DNA of 64,000 nt from Paenibacillus sp. FSL H8-0548. Lineage in GTDB: Bacteria; Bacillota; Bacilli; Paenibacillales; Paenibacillaceae. The notes below the pieces were generated by a model. The model was not told the DNA's origin, did not search any database, and saw only the letters and a program-made list of their open reading frames with translations. The position numbers and the translations under genes were made by a program. Location: NCBI RefSeq assembly GCF_038630985.1, contig NZ_CP152049.1, positions 3,057,501-3,121,500 on the forward strand, given 5' to 3'. Below are positions 44,661-52,954 of the stretch, one piece after another (the stretch's first letter is position 1; the number at the start of each line of letters is the position of its first letter).

Positions 44661-45998
44661 ATGAAAAAGGGCGCAACGCTTATGATGTCACTGCTGCTTA
44701 TTATCGCACTAATTGCGGGCTGCAGCAGTAATAAAACGGAGAGCGGTAATGGGGAGAATCAGGCCACAGCAGCTCCAGACTCAGCAACAAAGGCTCCAGA
44801 TCCGACCAAAGAACGGCAAAAGGCGGTCTCATTAAAATTTAGTATTTGGGGGAATGACAATCATAAACAGATGTACGAGGATATGATTGTTCAGTTTAAA
44901 GAAAAGAATCCCAATATCAATGTAGAGATTATGGTCATTCCATTTGCCGATTATCAGCAAAAGCTTACGATTATGCAAGCCTCGAGAACAGCACCGGATA
45001 TTGCCTGGTTAGCTGAGCGGATGATTCCACAGTTTATATCAACAGATGCTTTGTTGGATGTTTCCGCTTTGAAATCAGATGCAGATTATAATTTTGCTGA
45101 TATTTTCCCATCCGCCTTAGATCTGCTCATTAAAGATGGCAGCAATTACGGCATTCCTTTTTCCACACCGCCCTCTATGATTTACTACAACAAAACCTTG
45201 TTTGAAGCAAAAGGTCTAGCAACTCCAACAGAGCTATACAAACAGGGCAAGTGGACATATGACGAATATCTGAAAGCTGCAAAAGCGCTTACGGATTCCT
45301 CAGCGGGTATTTATGGCACTAATTTTGTTCGGAATGGCTGGGAGAATTGGCCGGATGCTCTGCAAACGCTCTTTAATGCCTATGGGGCTGAACTAATTAA
45401 TAAAGAAGGTACAGAATTTACACTGGATTCGAGTCAAGGCGAACAAGCGCTGCAATTGTACTCGGATATGATTTTTAAAGACGGCGTTCATCCGAAGCCA
45501 GGTGATCAAACGACATTTGACTCTGGAAAAATAGCGATGCAAAAAGAGCTTTTCAGCTATATGGGGAAAGCGAAAGCGGTTACAGATTTTGAGTGGGATA
45601 TTGCACCTTTGCCTGCTGGACCGAATGGTTTGGGAACAACACTCGGATATGCTGCTGTTACGATAACCAAAGATTCAAAATATCCTGATGAAGCTTTGGA
45701 ATTTCTGAAATTCATTACAAGTCCAGAGAATATGGCGATTACTTCACAATATTTTGTGCCAAGTCGCAAGAGTGTGCTGGAGTCAGACAGCTTCCTTAAT
45801 CAAGGACCTTCTGCAGAAAGCATGAAGCTGGCGGTTATTGATCAAATGGCTGCAGCACAAACTTTGCCAAGCTTTCAGGATTGGGCAAAAATCGATTCCA
45901 GTATGAAAACCGTTCTAGATTATTTGTACTCCAAATCTGCAACGGTACAGGAGGTTCTGAAGAAAGCTGATGAATCGATTACCCCTTTGTTAAAGTAA
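44661..45998 (+). CDS. family 1 extracellular sugar-binding lipoprotein
   Basis: A 445-residue lipoprotein: signal peptide with lipobox LIAGCSSN (Cys near residue 21), a polar tether to about residue 50, then a solute-binding domain with KFSIWGNDNHKQMYEDMIVQ, TAPDIAWLAERMIPQF, IPFSTPPSMIYYNKTLFEAK and MQKELFSYMGKAKAVTDFEW. It delivers a sugar or oligosaccharide to the permeases at 46094 and 47040. Given the shared operator with the GH43-like gene, the ligand may be a product of that enzyme. Confidence 0.93.
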   Translation: MKKGATLMMSLLLIIALIAGCSSNKTESGNGENQATAAPDSATKAPDPTKERQKAVSLKFSIWGNDNHKQMYEDMIVQFKEKNPNINVEIMVIPFADYQQKLTIMQASRTAPDIAWLAERMIPQFISTDALLDVSALKSDADYNFADIFPSALDLLIKDGSNYGIPFSTPPSMIYYNKTLFEAKGLATPTELYKQGKWTYDEYLKAAKALTDSSAGIYGTNFVRNGWENWPDALQTLFNAYGAELINKEGTEFTLDSSQGEQALQLYSDMIFKDGVHPKPGDQTTFDSGKIAMQKELFSYMGKAKAVTDFEWDIAPLPAGPNGLGTTLGYAAVTITKDSKYPDEALEFLKFITSPENMAITSQYFVPSRKSVLESDSFLNQGPSAESMKLAVIDQMAAAQTLPSFQDWAKIDSSMKTVLDYLYSKSATVQEVLKKADESITPLLK

Positions 45999-46012
45999 AG
46001 AGCTAAGCAGCT

Positions 46013-46050
46013 AAAATCCTCGCTGAGCGGAATAGCTTAGCGAGGATTTT
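46013..46050 (+). terminator. intercistronic hairpin / partial terminator
   Basis: AAAATCCTCGCT (46013-46024) and AGCGAGGATTTT (46039-46050), a perfect 12-bp stem ending in TTTTATAT. It sits between the binding-protein gene and the permeases, like the hairpin in the maltodextrin-type operon. Confidence 0.75.
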
Positions 46051-46093
46051 ATATAAAAAGAGAATCAGCATGTTAAAGAGAGGATGCGTTGCC

Positions 46094-47050
46094 GTGAGTA
46101 CTTTAGACGTAAAGCATGCTCAAGCAGAGGAAATTAGGGTAAAGGCGAGGTTTGGAAAAAGTAAGAAAAGCCGCCTGCATCATAAAGAAAATTGGTTTGC
46201 TTGGCTCTTTATTTCACCGATGGTTTTAGGTTATATGCTGTTTTTATTTGTCCCTATTATGGGTGCTTTTTTCATGAGTTTTACGGATTATTCCTTGCTT
46301 CATGACTCATCCTTCGTAGGCTTGGATAATTATAAAATTGCATTTAGCGAGGACCCGCTTTTTTGGAAGTCTGTGGGGCAAACGCTCTATTTCTCAGCTG
46401 GTTTGATTCCATTAAATCTTTGTCTTGCTTTAGGGCTGGCACTGCTCCTTAATCGAAAAATACCAGGAATCGGTTTGTTTCGTACCGCGATATTTACGCC
46501 TGTCGTTACATCAATTGTAGTATGGGCAATTGCTTGGAAATATATTTTTGCAACGGATTATGGCCTTATCAATGAATTATTAAAGCTGCTTCACATTGAG
46601 GGACCCGCGTGGCTCTATAATTTTCAATTGGCCATGCCTGTAGTCATCATCGTAAGCGTATTAAAAAATGTAGGCTTGAACATGGTTATTTTTCTTGCTG
46701 CGCTGCAGGATGTGCCAAAGATGTATTATGAAGCCGCGAAAATCGACGGTGCCTCAAAATACAAAATGTTCACTAACGTTACGATGCCGATGATTTCACC
46801 TTCACTCTTCCTAGCCATGATTCTAACCCTTATCGGCTCATTGAAGGTATTCTCACAAATTCAAGTCATGACTGATGGTGGTCCGGGTACGAGCACTTAC
46901 GTGCTTGTGTATTATATCTACCAGCAGGCATTTAAAATATTTGATTTTGGATATGCGTCTGCCATAGCCTTTATACTGTTCTTTCTGGTGCTGGTATTAA
47001 CCATCGTACAATGGAATTTAAGAAAAAGGTGGGTGCATCATGAAGAATAA
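46094..47050 (+). CDS. sugar ABC transporter permease (MalF/UgpA type)
   Basis: An inner-membrane permease of about 318 residues with a basic N-terminal tail and six membrane segments (first: WLFISPMVLGYMLFLFVPIM). The EAA loop YYEAAKIDGASKYKMFTNVT is near residues 215-234. GTG 46094 has AGAGAGG 10 bases upstream; ATG 46070 in frame has a poorer site (AAGAGAA). Its end overlaps the next permease gene by 11 bases. Confidence 0.92.
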   Translation: MSTLDVKHAQAEEIRVKARFGKSKKSRLHHKENWFAWLFISPMVLGYMLFLFVPIMGAFFMSFTDYSLLHDSSFVGLDNYKIAFSEDPLFWKSVGQTLYFSAGLIPLNLCLALGLALLLNRKIPGIGLFRTAIFTPVVTSIVVWAIAWKYIFATDYGLINELLKLLHIEGPAWLYNFQLAMPVVIIVSVLKNVGLNMVIFLAALQDVPKMYYEAAKIDGASKYKMFTNVTMPMISPSLFLAMILTLIGSLKVFSQIQVMTDGGPGTSTYVLVYYIYQQAFKIFDFGYASAIAFILFFLVLVLTIVQWNLRKRWVHHEE

Positions 47051-47882
47051 ACAGCGGACTCTCCTTAAAAATCTGCCTATTTATTTGGTATTATCCTTCG
47101 TCTCTATACTTGTCATCTTTCCGTTTTTCTGGATGGTCACTACGGCCCTTAAGGAGCAGACGAAGATTTTTATGTTTCCACCGCAATGGTGGCCGGATCC
47201 GTTCGTATGGTCCAACTTCTCGGCTGTGTTCGAAAGTCAGCCGGAGTTTCCGCTTTATTTCTTCAATAGTGCCTATATCGCAGTGCTTGTTACAGCGGGA
47301 ACTTGTATCTTTGCAGCTCTAGCTGGCTACGCATTTGCTAAGCTTCACTTTGCTTTAAGACATATCGTATTTCTTATTCTGTTAACCGGAATGATGATCC
47401 CAACAGAGGTTACAGCCATTCCGATGTTTATATGGTTCACGAAGCTTCATTTAACAGATACACACTTTCCACTTATTGTGCCTCCGATGCTCGGAGCGGG
47501 AGGAATGTTCGGGGTTTTCCTGCTTCGCCAATTTTTTATCACTGTGCCTAATGAGCTGGATGAAGCGGCAAAAATCGATGGCTGCTCGCCATGGACAACA
47601 TTCTGGCGCATCATGCTGCCGTTATCAGGGCCAACCCTAGCTACATTAGCTATTTTCACCTTTTTGCATAGCTGGGACAACTATTTTGATCCACTTATTT
47701 TTATAAGTTCTAATCATTTGTTTACACTGCCCGTTGGTCTTAAGCTATTCACGGATACAGCCGGGACCGAATGGCAATTGCTCATGGCGGCTTCGGTTAT
47801 GGCAACCGTTCCTTTGCTCATCGTCTTCTTCTTTGCCCAGAAAAAATTTATTGAAGGTGTGGCACTAACGGGATTGAAATAA
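47040..47882 (+). CDS. sugar ABC transporter permease (MalG/UgpE type)
   Basis: A 280-residue partner permease. EAA loop LDEAAKIDGCSPWTTFWRIM near residues 177-196; FFAQKKFIEGVALTGLK at the C-terminus is typical of the group. AAAGGTGGG precedes the ATG inside the upstream gene, indicating translational coupling. No ATPase gene follows. Confidence 0.94.
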   Translation: MKNKQRTLLKNLPIYLVLSFVSILVIFPFFWMVTTALKEQTKIFMFPPQWWPDPFVWSNFSAVFESQPEFPLYFFNSAYIAVLVTAGTCIFAALAGYAFAKLHFALRHIVFLILLTGMMIPTEVTAIPMFIWFTKLHLTDTHFPLIVPPMLGAGGMFGVFLLRQFFITVPNELDEAAKIDGCSPWTTFWRIMLPLSGPTLATLAIFTFLHSWDNYFDPLIFISSNHLFTLPVGLKLFTDTAGTEWQLLMAASVMATVPLLIVFFFAQKKFIEGVALTGLK

Positions 47883-47907
47883 GAACTAGAAAGGAGCTTA
47901 ATCTCTA

Positions 47908-49263
47908 ATGACAATTCAAGTAACATCTACTATAGAAGCCGATGTCGTTGTAGTCGGAGCAGGGCCGGCAGGCATACATGCAGCTTTAGCAGCAGGACGC
48001 GGAGGTGCGAAGACCGTACTGGTCGAACGCTATGGATTTGCTGGAGGAATGTCTACAGCAGCGTTAGTCTATCCGTGGATGACCTTCCATACAACAGACG
48101 GAAAGCAGGTGATCAAGGGGACTGGTCAGGAAATGGTAGACCGGTTAGCCGCCCTGAATGCGTCTCCTGGACATGTCCGTGATACCTGCGGCTTCGTGCA
48201 TACGATTACTCCCTTTCATCCCGAGGTTTATAAAGTACTTGCCGTTGATATGCTGAAGGAAGCCGGAGTTCGTTTACTGTTTCATAGTTTTGTTGATTCG
48301 GTTTCAGTGAAGGACGATCATATTAATGGGGTGACGTTGACGACCAAATCAGGGCGGATTGAGATTAAAGGCCGCATCTTTATTGATACCTCAGGCGATG
48401 CTGATTTAGCGTACTTATCTGGTGCGCCTGTGCTTCAAGGTCGTGATGGTGATCATTTGACGCAGCCGATGACGATGAAGTTTCGCATGCGGGGCGTTGA
48501 TTTAGCTAAAGTGAAAGCGTATATTATCGAGCACCCGGATGAATTTTATCATAAAACTCCGTTTGATGAGCTTCCAGGTTTATATTTGTCTGCGGTTCAA
48601 GGGTTTTATAAGCATTGGAAGGAAGCTGACCTGCCGATTAAGCGGGATCAAGTATTGTTCTTTAGCGGGCCTGAGGCAGATGAGGTACTCGTGAATATGA
48701 CACGTATCCAAGGCTTGGACGGAACCAATGTTGAGGATCTGACATTAGCGGAGGAATTAGGACGCAAGCAGGTACTAGTGGTCGCAGATTTTATGGAAAA
48801 ATCGTTACCGGGCTTTGAAGGAGCGTCCATTTCACAGGTAGGCGCGCAGATTGGGATTCGTGAGAGCCGCAGAATTGAAGGGCAGTATATTCTTGCGATG
48901 CAGGATGTGGTAGAGGGTAAACGTTTTGAGGACGTAATTGCTCGAAGCGGGTATCCCATTGATGTACATGCTCCATCTGGAAATAATGTCGTCGTTTCAT
49001 GGATCGAAGGGGATGGCGCTTATGATATTCCTTACCGCTGCCTGCTTCCGCAAAAAATCGATAATTTAATTATGGGCGGACGCTGCATCTCAACCTCCCA
49101 TGAAGCACTCGGTACAACAAGATTGTCTCCTAGCTGCATGGCAACAGGACAGGCAGCTGGAACAGCCGCGGCGCTTGCAGTAAAGCATAATACGTCGCCG
49201 CAAAAAGTATCCATTCATGAACTGCAAGAGCTGCTGCGTCAGAATGGTGCACTGTTAGATTGA
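47908..49263 (+). CDS. FAD-dependent oxidoreductase
   Basis: A 451-residue cytoplasmic flavoprotein of the PF12831 type often linked to sugar ABC operons. The dinucleotide fold is DVVVVGAGPAGIHAALAAGR near residues 12-31, followed by VERYGFAGGMSTAALV. Family segments include FIDTSGDADLAYLSGAP, IGIRESRRIEGQYIL and MGGRCISTSHEALGTTRLS. It lies 25 bases after the permease, with AGAAAGGAGC before the ATG, so it is in the operon and may oxidise the imported compound or a derivative. The exact substrate is unknown. Confidence 0.9.
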   Translation: MTIQVTSTIEADVVVVGAGPAGIHAALAAGRGGAKTVLVERYGFAGGMSTAALVYPWMTFHTTDGKQVIKGTGQEMVDRLAALNASPGHVRDTCGFVHTITPFHPEVYKVLAVDMLKEAGVRLLFHSFVDSVSVKDDHINGVTLTTKSGRIEIKGRIFIDTSGDADLAYLSGAPVLQGRDGDHLTQPMTMKFRMRGVDLAKVKAYIIEHPDEFYHKTPFDELPGLYLSAVQGFYKHWKEADLPIKRDQVLFFSGPEADEVLVNMTRIQGLDGTNVEDLTLAEELGRKQVLVVADFMEKSLPGFEGASISQVGAQIGIRESRRIEGQYILAMQDVVEGKRFEDVIARSGYPIDVHAPSGNNVVVSWIEGDGAYDIPYRCLLPQKIDNLIMGGRCISTSHEALGTTRLSPSCMATGQAAGTAAALAVKHNTSPQKVSIHELQELLRQNGALLD

Positions 49264-49319
49264 TGGATTGATGAGATACCATTCGGATTCTACATGACAG
49301 GCTGGTTATTGGAAAAAAA

Positions 49320-49371
49320 TAGTATATACTAACGATATAAAGCAATCATCCGGTTGATGAGGGGTTAGTAT
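49320..49371 (+). promoter_or_regulatory. palindrome and inverted repeat before the amidase gene
   Basis: TAGTATATACTA (49320-49331) is a perfect palindrome containing TATACT, a possible -10. ATACTAAC (49326-49333) is also complementary to GTTAGTAT (49364-49371), which lies between the Shine-Dalgarno GAGGGG and the ATG at 49375. It may be an operator or a translation-control hairpin. Confidence 0.35.
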
Positions 49372-49374
49372 AGC

Positions 49375-50826
49375 ATGGAAATTGTAGAAGCAACCATTTC
49401 GTCCACTCAAGAAGCGTTAGAAGCGGGTGAGCTTACATCCCATAAGCTCGTTCTGGCCTATTTTGACCGAATTGCCTCTCATGATAAAGCTGGATTAACG
49501 ATCAATTCGGTGCTTGAGCTAAATCCTGATGCTCTATTTATTGCTTCTGCACTTGATAGCGAACGAGCGGCTCAAGGCTCAAGGGGCCCGCTGCATGGTA
49601 TTCCTATTTTGCTAAAGGATAATATTAATACCGGTGATCTGATGCACACGAGTGCAGGTTCGCTGGCGCTTGCGAACTCTTATGCGGGCGAGGATGCTTT
49701 TATCGTCAAGAGACTTCGGGAAGCGGGAGCCGTTATTTTAGGCAAGGTAAATATGACGGAGTTTGCCAACTTTATGACCGAGGGCATGCCATCTGGTTAT
49801 AGCTCGCGCGGCGGACAGGTTCTCAATCCCTATAATATATCTGCACCGACGGGTGGATCGAGCGCAGGCTCGGGTGTTGCTGTGGCATGTAATTTTTGCA
49901 TGGCCTCCATCGGCACAGAAACGTCGGGCTCCATTCTAAATCCGGGCAATTTAAGCTCGACCGTAGGCATTAAACCAACGGTAGGTCTAGTTAGCCGCAC
50001 GGGCATATTGCCGCTATCCAACAGCCAGGATACGGCAGGCCCAATGGCAAGAACGGTGACAGATGCTGTACATGTACTGAATGCGATTGTTGCACATGAT
50101 AGTGATGATGCAGCTATGGGAGCGGGATATTGGCGAAAACAGAAGGATTATAGCGTGTTTCTTGACCCTAGAGGACTTGAGGGAGCCCGAATTGGTATTC
50201 CGAGAGATTATTTTTTTGAGGAATTGACGGACGAGCAGCTTGAGATTTTTAATGTGGCAGTGGAGCTTATGAGGAAGCACGGAGCGATTATTGTGGACCC
50301 GGCAGATGTGAGAACCGTTCGTGAGATCGTATATTCCTCTGTCGTGCTCAATGAATTCAAAGCTTCATTAAATGCATACTTAGCTAAGCTTCCGCCGAGT
50401 ACGAGTATTCGCACGCTCAAGGATATCATTGCTTTCAATAACGAGCATCCAATAGAAACGCTGAAGTACGGACAAAAAACACTGTTGAACGCCGAATTAA
50501 CGACATCGGGCACACTAACCGAGCTGCCCTACCTTCGCGATCGCAGCACTGATTTGCGATTGTGCAAGGATGAGGGCTTAGATGCGACGATGAAGGAGCA
50601 CCGCCTGGATGCGCTGCTCTTTCCAGCTGACTTTGGCGCAAGAATTACTTCCCGTGCAGGCTATCCTTCGATTGTCGTACCCGCAGGCTATACAGGCAAG
50701 GGCGTGCCGTTTGGCGTTGCCTTCGCAGCGAAAGCGTACGAGGAGCCAACACTGATTAAGCTTGCCTATGCCTATGAGCAGCTCAGTATGGTCCGCAGAC
50801 CCCCTTCCTTAAAAAGCTTCATATAG
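49375..50826 (+). CDS. amidase-signature family amidase
   Basis: A 483-residue amide hydrolase with the Ser-cisSer-Lys triad: K81 in PILLKDNINTG, cis-Ser S162 in PTGGSSAGSG and nucleophile S186 in TETSGSILNP; the 24-residue Ser-Ser distance matches the family. No signal peptide is visible, so cytoplasmic. The absence of gatA/gatC neighbours and the sequence make a role in Gln-tRNA amidation unlikely; it probably hydrolyses a small amide. It is followed by a terminator and stands alone. Confidence 0.92.
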   Translation: MEIVEATISSTQEALEAGELTSHKLVLAYFDRIASHDKAGLTINSVLELNPDALFIASALDSERAAQGSRGPLHGIPILLKDNINTGDLMHTSAGSLALANSYAGEDAFIVKRLREAGAVILGKVNMTEFANFMTEGMPSGYSSRGGQVLNPYNISAPTGGSSAGSGVAVACNFCMASIGTETSGSILNPGNLSSTVGIKPTVGLVSRTGILPLSNSQDTAGPMARTVTDAVHVLNAIVAHDSDDAAMGAGYWRKQKDYSVFLDPRGLEGARIGIPRDYFFEELTDEQLEIFNVAVELMRKHGAIIVDPADVRTVREIVYSSVVLNEFKASLNAYLAKLPPSTSIRTLKDIIAFNNEHPIETLKYGQKTLLNAELTTSGTLTELPYLRDRSTDLRLCKDEGLDATMKEHRLDALLFPADFGARITSRAGYPSIVVPAGYTGKGVPFGVAFAAKAYEEPTLIKLAYAYEQLSMVRRPPSLKSFI

Positions 50827-50839
50827 CGGGCAATTACAG

Positions 50840-50880
50840 CAAAAAACCTTCTCGGCTTTAATAAGCGGGAAGGTTTTTTG
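50840..50880. terminator. bidirectional terminator between amidase and yrzA-like genes
   Basis: AAAAAACCTTC (50841-50851) and GAAGGTTTTTT (50869-50879) form a stem flanked by A and T runs on both sides, suited to terminate both convergent genes. Confidence 0.9.
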
Positions 50881-50889
50881 CTGATCCAG

Positions 50890-51099
50890 CTATTTCTTTG
50901 CTTTAAAATGAATAACTGCGCTGTACAGCATTTTTTCGATTTTCGGATTAAATACAGCATGATGACTGACGTGGAAAACCTCCAGCAGCAAACCTTTATT
51001 ATTATCGATTTGCTGGTCGATCTTTTGCTCCAACGTTTTCAAATCATACGCTTCAAAAAATTCTATTTTGTTATCGATCAAATCTAATCGAAAGTCCAT
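50890..51099 (-). CDS. DUF2536 (YrzA-like) small protein
   Basis: A 69-residue protein resembling B. subtilis YrzA: FRLDLIDNKIEFFEAYDLKT, then a helix (LEQKIDQQIDNNKGLLLEVF), HVSHHAVF and a YSAVIHFK strand. Function unknown. TAGGGGATATTTT precedes the ATG. Confidence 0.85.
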   Translation of the reverse strand: MDFRLDLIDNKIEFFEAYDLKTLEQKIDQQIDNNKGLLLEVFHVSHHAVFNPKIEKMLYSAVIHFKAKK

Positions 51100-51167
51100 A
51101 AAATATCCCCTAATAATAGATTAATTGATATATAAGTTGAACTAGAAATTTGCGTTTTGGGCGCTGT

Positions 51168-51287
51168 GCGAGAAGATCATTCTTACGATCGCTGTTGCAG
51201 CCAGATTCTTTGATTTCCTAAGACATTTAAAGGTAAGAATATGGCTGCAAAGGCGAACACTTCGTTTCTCCAGAACGATCTTCTCGC
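51168..51287. repeat. two-tier palindromic intergenic repeat
   Basis: The outer arms GCGAGAAGATC (51168-51178) and GATCTTCTCGC (51277-51287) are a perfect 11-bp inverted repeat. The inner arms at 51195-51210 and 51235-51250 (TTGCAGCCAGATTCTT with AAGAATATGGCTGCAA) pair at 15 of 16 positions around a 24-base loop. Weaker symmetry continues outward (GAACTAGAAA near 51139; TTTCAAGTTC near 51306). I recall similar sequences dispersed in Paenibacillus genomes, but cannot verify it here. No reading frame lies in it. It could be a MITE-like/REP element or a structured RNA. Confidence 0.75.
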
Positions 51288-51344
51288 TTCGCTAAATCTT
51301 CAATTTTTCAAGTTCAAGTTATATAAATCTATTATACAGAGATA

Positions 51345-52718
51345 TTATCTTTTCCACAAAACTTCGATTTCCTCAAGCGATTTCCCTTTCGTTTCGGGTA
51401 CAAGTCGCCAAGTGAAGAAGAAGGCAATCAGAGCCATGGCGCCATATAGCCAAAACGTCGTTGCTGGACCAGCGGTGTTGAGCAGCGGTGGAAACGTCTG
51501 AGAGACAACGTAGTCTGCTGCCCAAAGGGCCATCGAAGCGATTGCTGTCGCTTTGCCGCGAATCCGATTTGGGAATATTTCTGACATGAGCACCCATACG
51601 ACAGGGCCAAAAGATACGGCAAACGATGCGACATACAGCAATACAAATACAAGTACAAACGGGCCGTCAGTATGTCCGGAATGGAAGGCGATTCCGATAA
51701 CCAGCAGCGATATTGCCATGGATGCTGAACCAAAGAGCAATAATGCTTTACGTCCAACCTTATCAATCAGCCACAATGCGATGATGGTGAACAAGAGGTT
51801 GATGAAACCGACAAGTATGGTTTGAACTAATGCAGCATTCGTACCAGCGCCCGTTGCTTTAAATATCTCAGGAGCATAATACATAACTGCATTGATGCCA
51901 GTTACCTGCTGAAGGATGGCGAGCCCAACACCTACAATTAATACGATTCGCAAGCTTGGTTTAAACAGCTGACGGATGGATCCATTTTCGTTCGCAAAGG
52001 AGTTTTTAATATCGATCACTTCTTGTTTAGCTAATTTCTCGCCATGGATCTTTAAGAGAATAGGCAGTGCAGCAGCAGCTTGTCCTTGCTTAATTAGCCA
52101 TCTTGGGCTTTCAGGGACGAAGAACAACAGAACAAGGAAGAGTACACCGGGAACAGCGCCAACTCCGAACATCCAGCGCCAAGCCGTCTCGATGCCCCAA
52201 GCCTCATTTCCTGAATTCGATATCCATAGATTTACGAAATAAGTAAGAAAGATGCCGCTAACGACAGCGAGCTGATTGAGAGCCACTAAGCGACCGCGAT
52301 ATTTGGCGGGAGCAATCTCTGCGTTATATAACGGGCAGAGGGTGGAAGTAATCCCAATCCCTATTCCACCAATAATTCTGGCAATAACAAAGCCAGAGAA
52401 GGTGTCCGGAATGGCGGAGCCTATTGAGCTAATGATGAAGAGGATAGCTGCAGCAATGAGCACTCTTTTGCGTCCAAAGCGATCACTGAGCACTCCAGAC
52501 ATAGCTGCACCTACTATACAGCCGATAATTAAACTTGAAACAGCCCAGCCGACCTGCAGCTTCGATAAATCGAAGCGATCCTCCATAAAACCTACAGCAC
52601 CCGATACGACAGCCGTATCGAAGCCGAAAAGTAAGCCGCCTAGGGCGGATACGATAGAAACAAGTGTTACAAATTTCATGCTTACTCGATCATTATTGCT
52701 CGCAACAACATTTCCCAT
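51345..52718 (-). CDS. sugar porter family MFS symporter (xylose/arabinose type)
   Basis: A 457-residue proton symporter with 12 membrane helices. Sugar-porter signatures: GFDTAVVSGAVGF in helix 1, SDRFGRKRVLIAA, AEIAPAKYRGRLVALNQLA, PESPRWLIKQGQ, GINAVMYYAPEIF and the C-terminal VPETKGKSLEEIEVLWKR. It resembles AraE/XylE/XylT. ATG 52718 follows AAAGGAG; the frame extends to 52748 without a site. Its position downstream of a binding-protein/kinase/regulator trio suggests that this sensor controls it, perhaps in response to xylose. Confidence 0.92.
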   Translation of the reverse strand: MGNVVASNNDRVSMKFVTLVSIVSALGGLLFGFDTAVVSGAVGFMEDRFDLSKLQVGWAVSSLIIGCIVGAAMSGVLSDRFGRKRVLIAAAILFIISSIGSAIPDTFSGFVIARIIGGIGIGITSTLCPLYNAEIAPAKYRGRLVALNQLAVVSGIFLTYFVNLWISNSGNEAWGIETAWRWMFGVGAVPGVLFLVLLFFVPESPRWLIKQGQAAAALPILLKIHGEKLAKQEVIDIKNSFANENGSIRQLFKPSLRIVLIVGVGLAILQQVTGINAVMYYAPEIFKATGAGTNAALVQTILVGFINLLFTIIALWLIDKVGRKALLLFGSASMAISLLVIGIAFHSGHTDGPFVLVFVLLYVASFAVSFGPVVWVLMSEIFPNRIRGKATAIASMALWAADYVVSQTFPPLLNTAGPATTFWLYGAMALIAFFFTWRLVPETKGKSLEEIEVLWKR

Positions 52719-52768
52719 CTGCGTTTTTCTCCTTTCTGACAAACCCAACCTTCACTAAAACGAATTTC

Positions 52769-52774
52769 ATTATA
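52769..52774 (-). promoter_or_regulatory. extended -10 of the sugar symporter gene
   Basis: Minus-strand TGATATAAT has a TATAAT hexamer at 52774-52769, about 50 bases before the start codon; no -35 consensus lies 16-18 bp upstream. An activator such as the AraC-type regulator encoded at 52955 would compensate. A small palindrome TCCATG-A-CATGGA followed by CTTTTTT (about 52923-52904, minus) may be the regulator gene's weak terminator. Confidence 0.5.
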
Positions 52775-52954
52775 TCACGCAAATTGGGTAGATCTGAGCA
52801 GAGAAGACTTCAATAATTCGTGTTGTTGCTGCATTTATTTCGGACAATAAGCCGATAGCGCTCAAATTTAGACTGACTAGCATTTTATTGAGCCTTGAAG
52901 CACAAAAAAGTCCATGTCATGGAGCAGCTGCCACGGTATTTATTGGTTGTAGCC

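Noticed and set aside
52800-52875. cre site upstream of the sugar symporter (GAGCGCTAT region)
   Set aside because: Too few matches to the cre consensus; the TGNAA half is missing.
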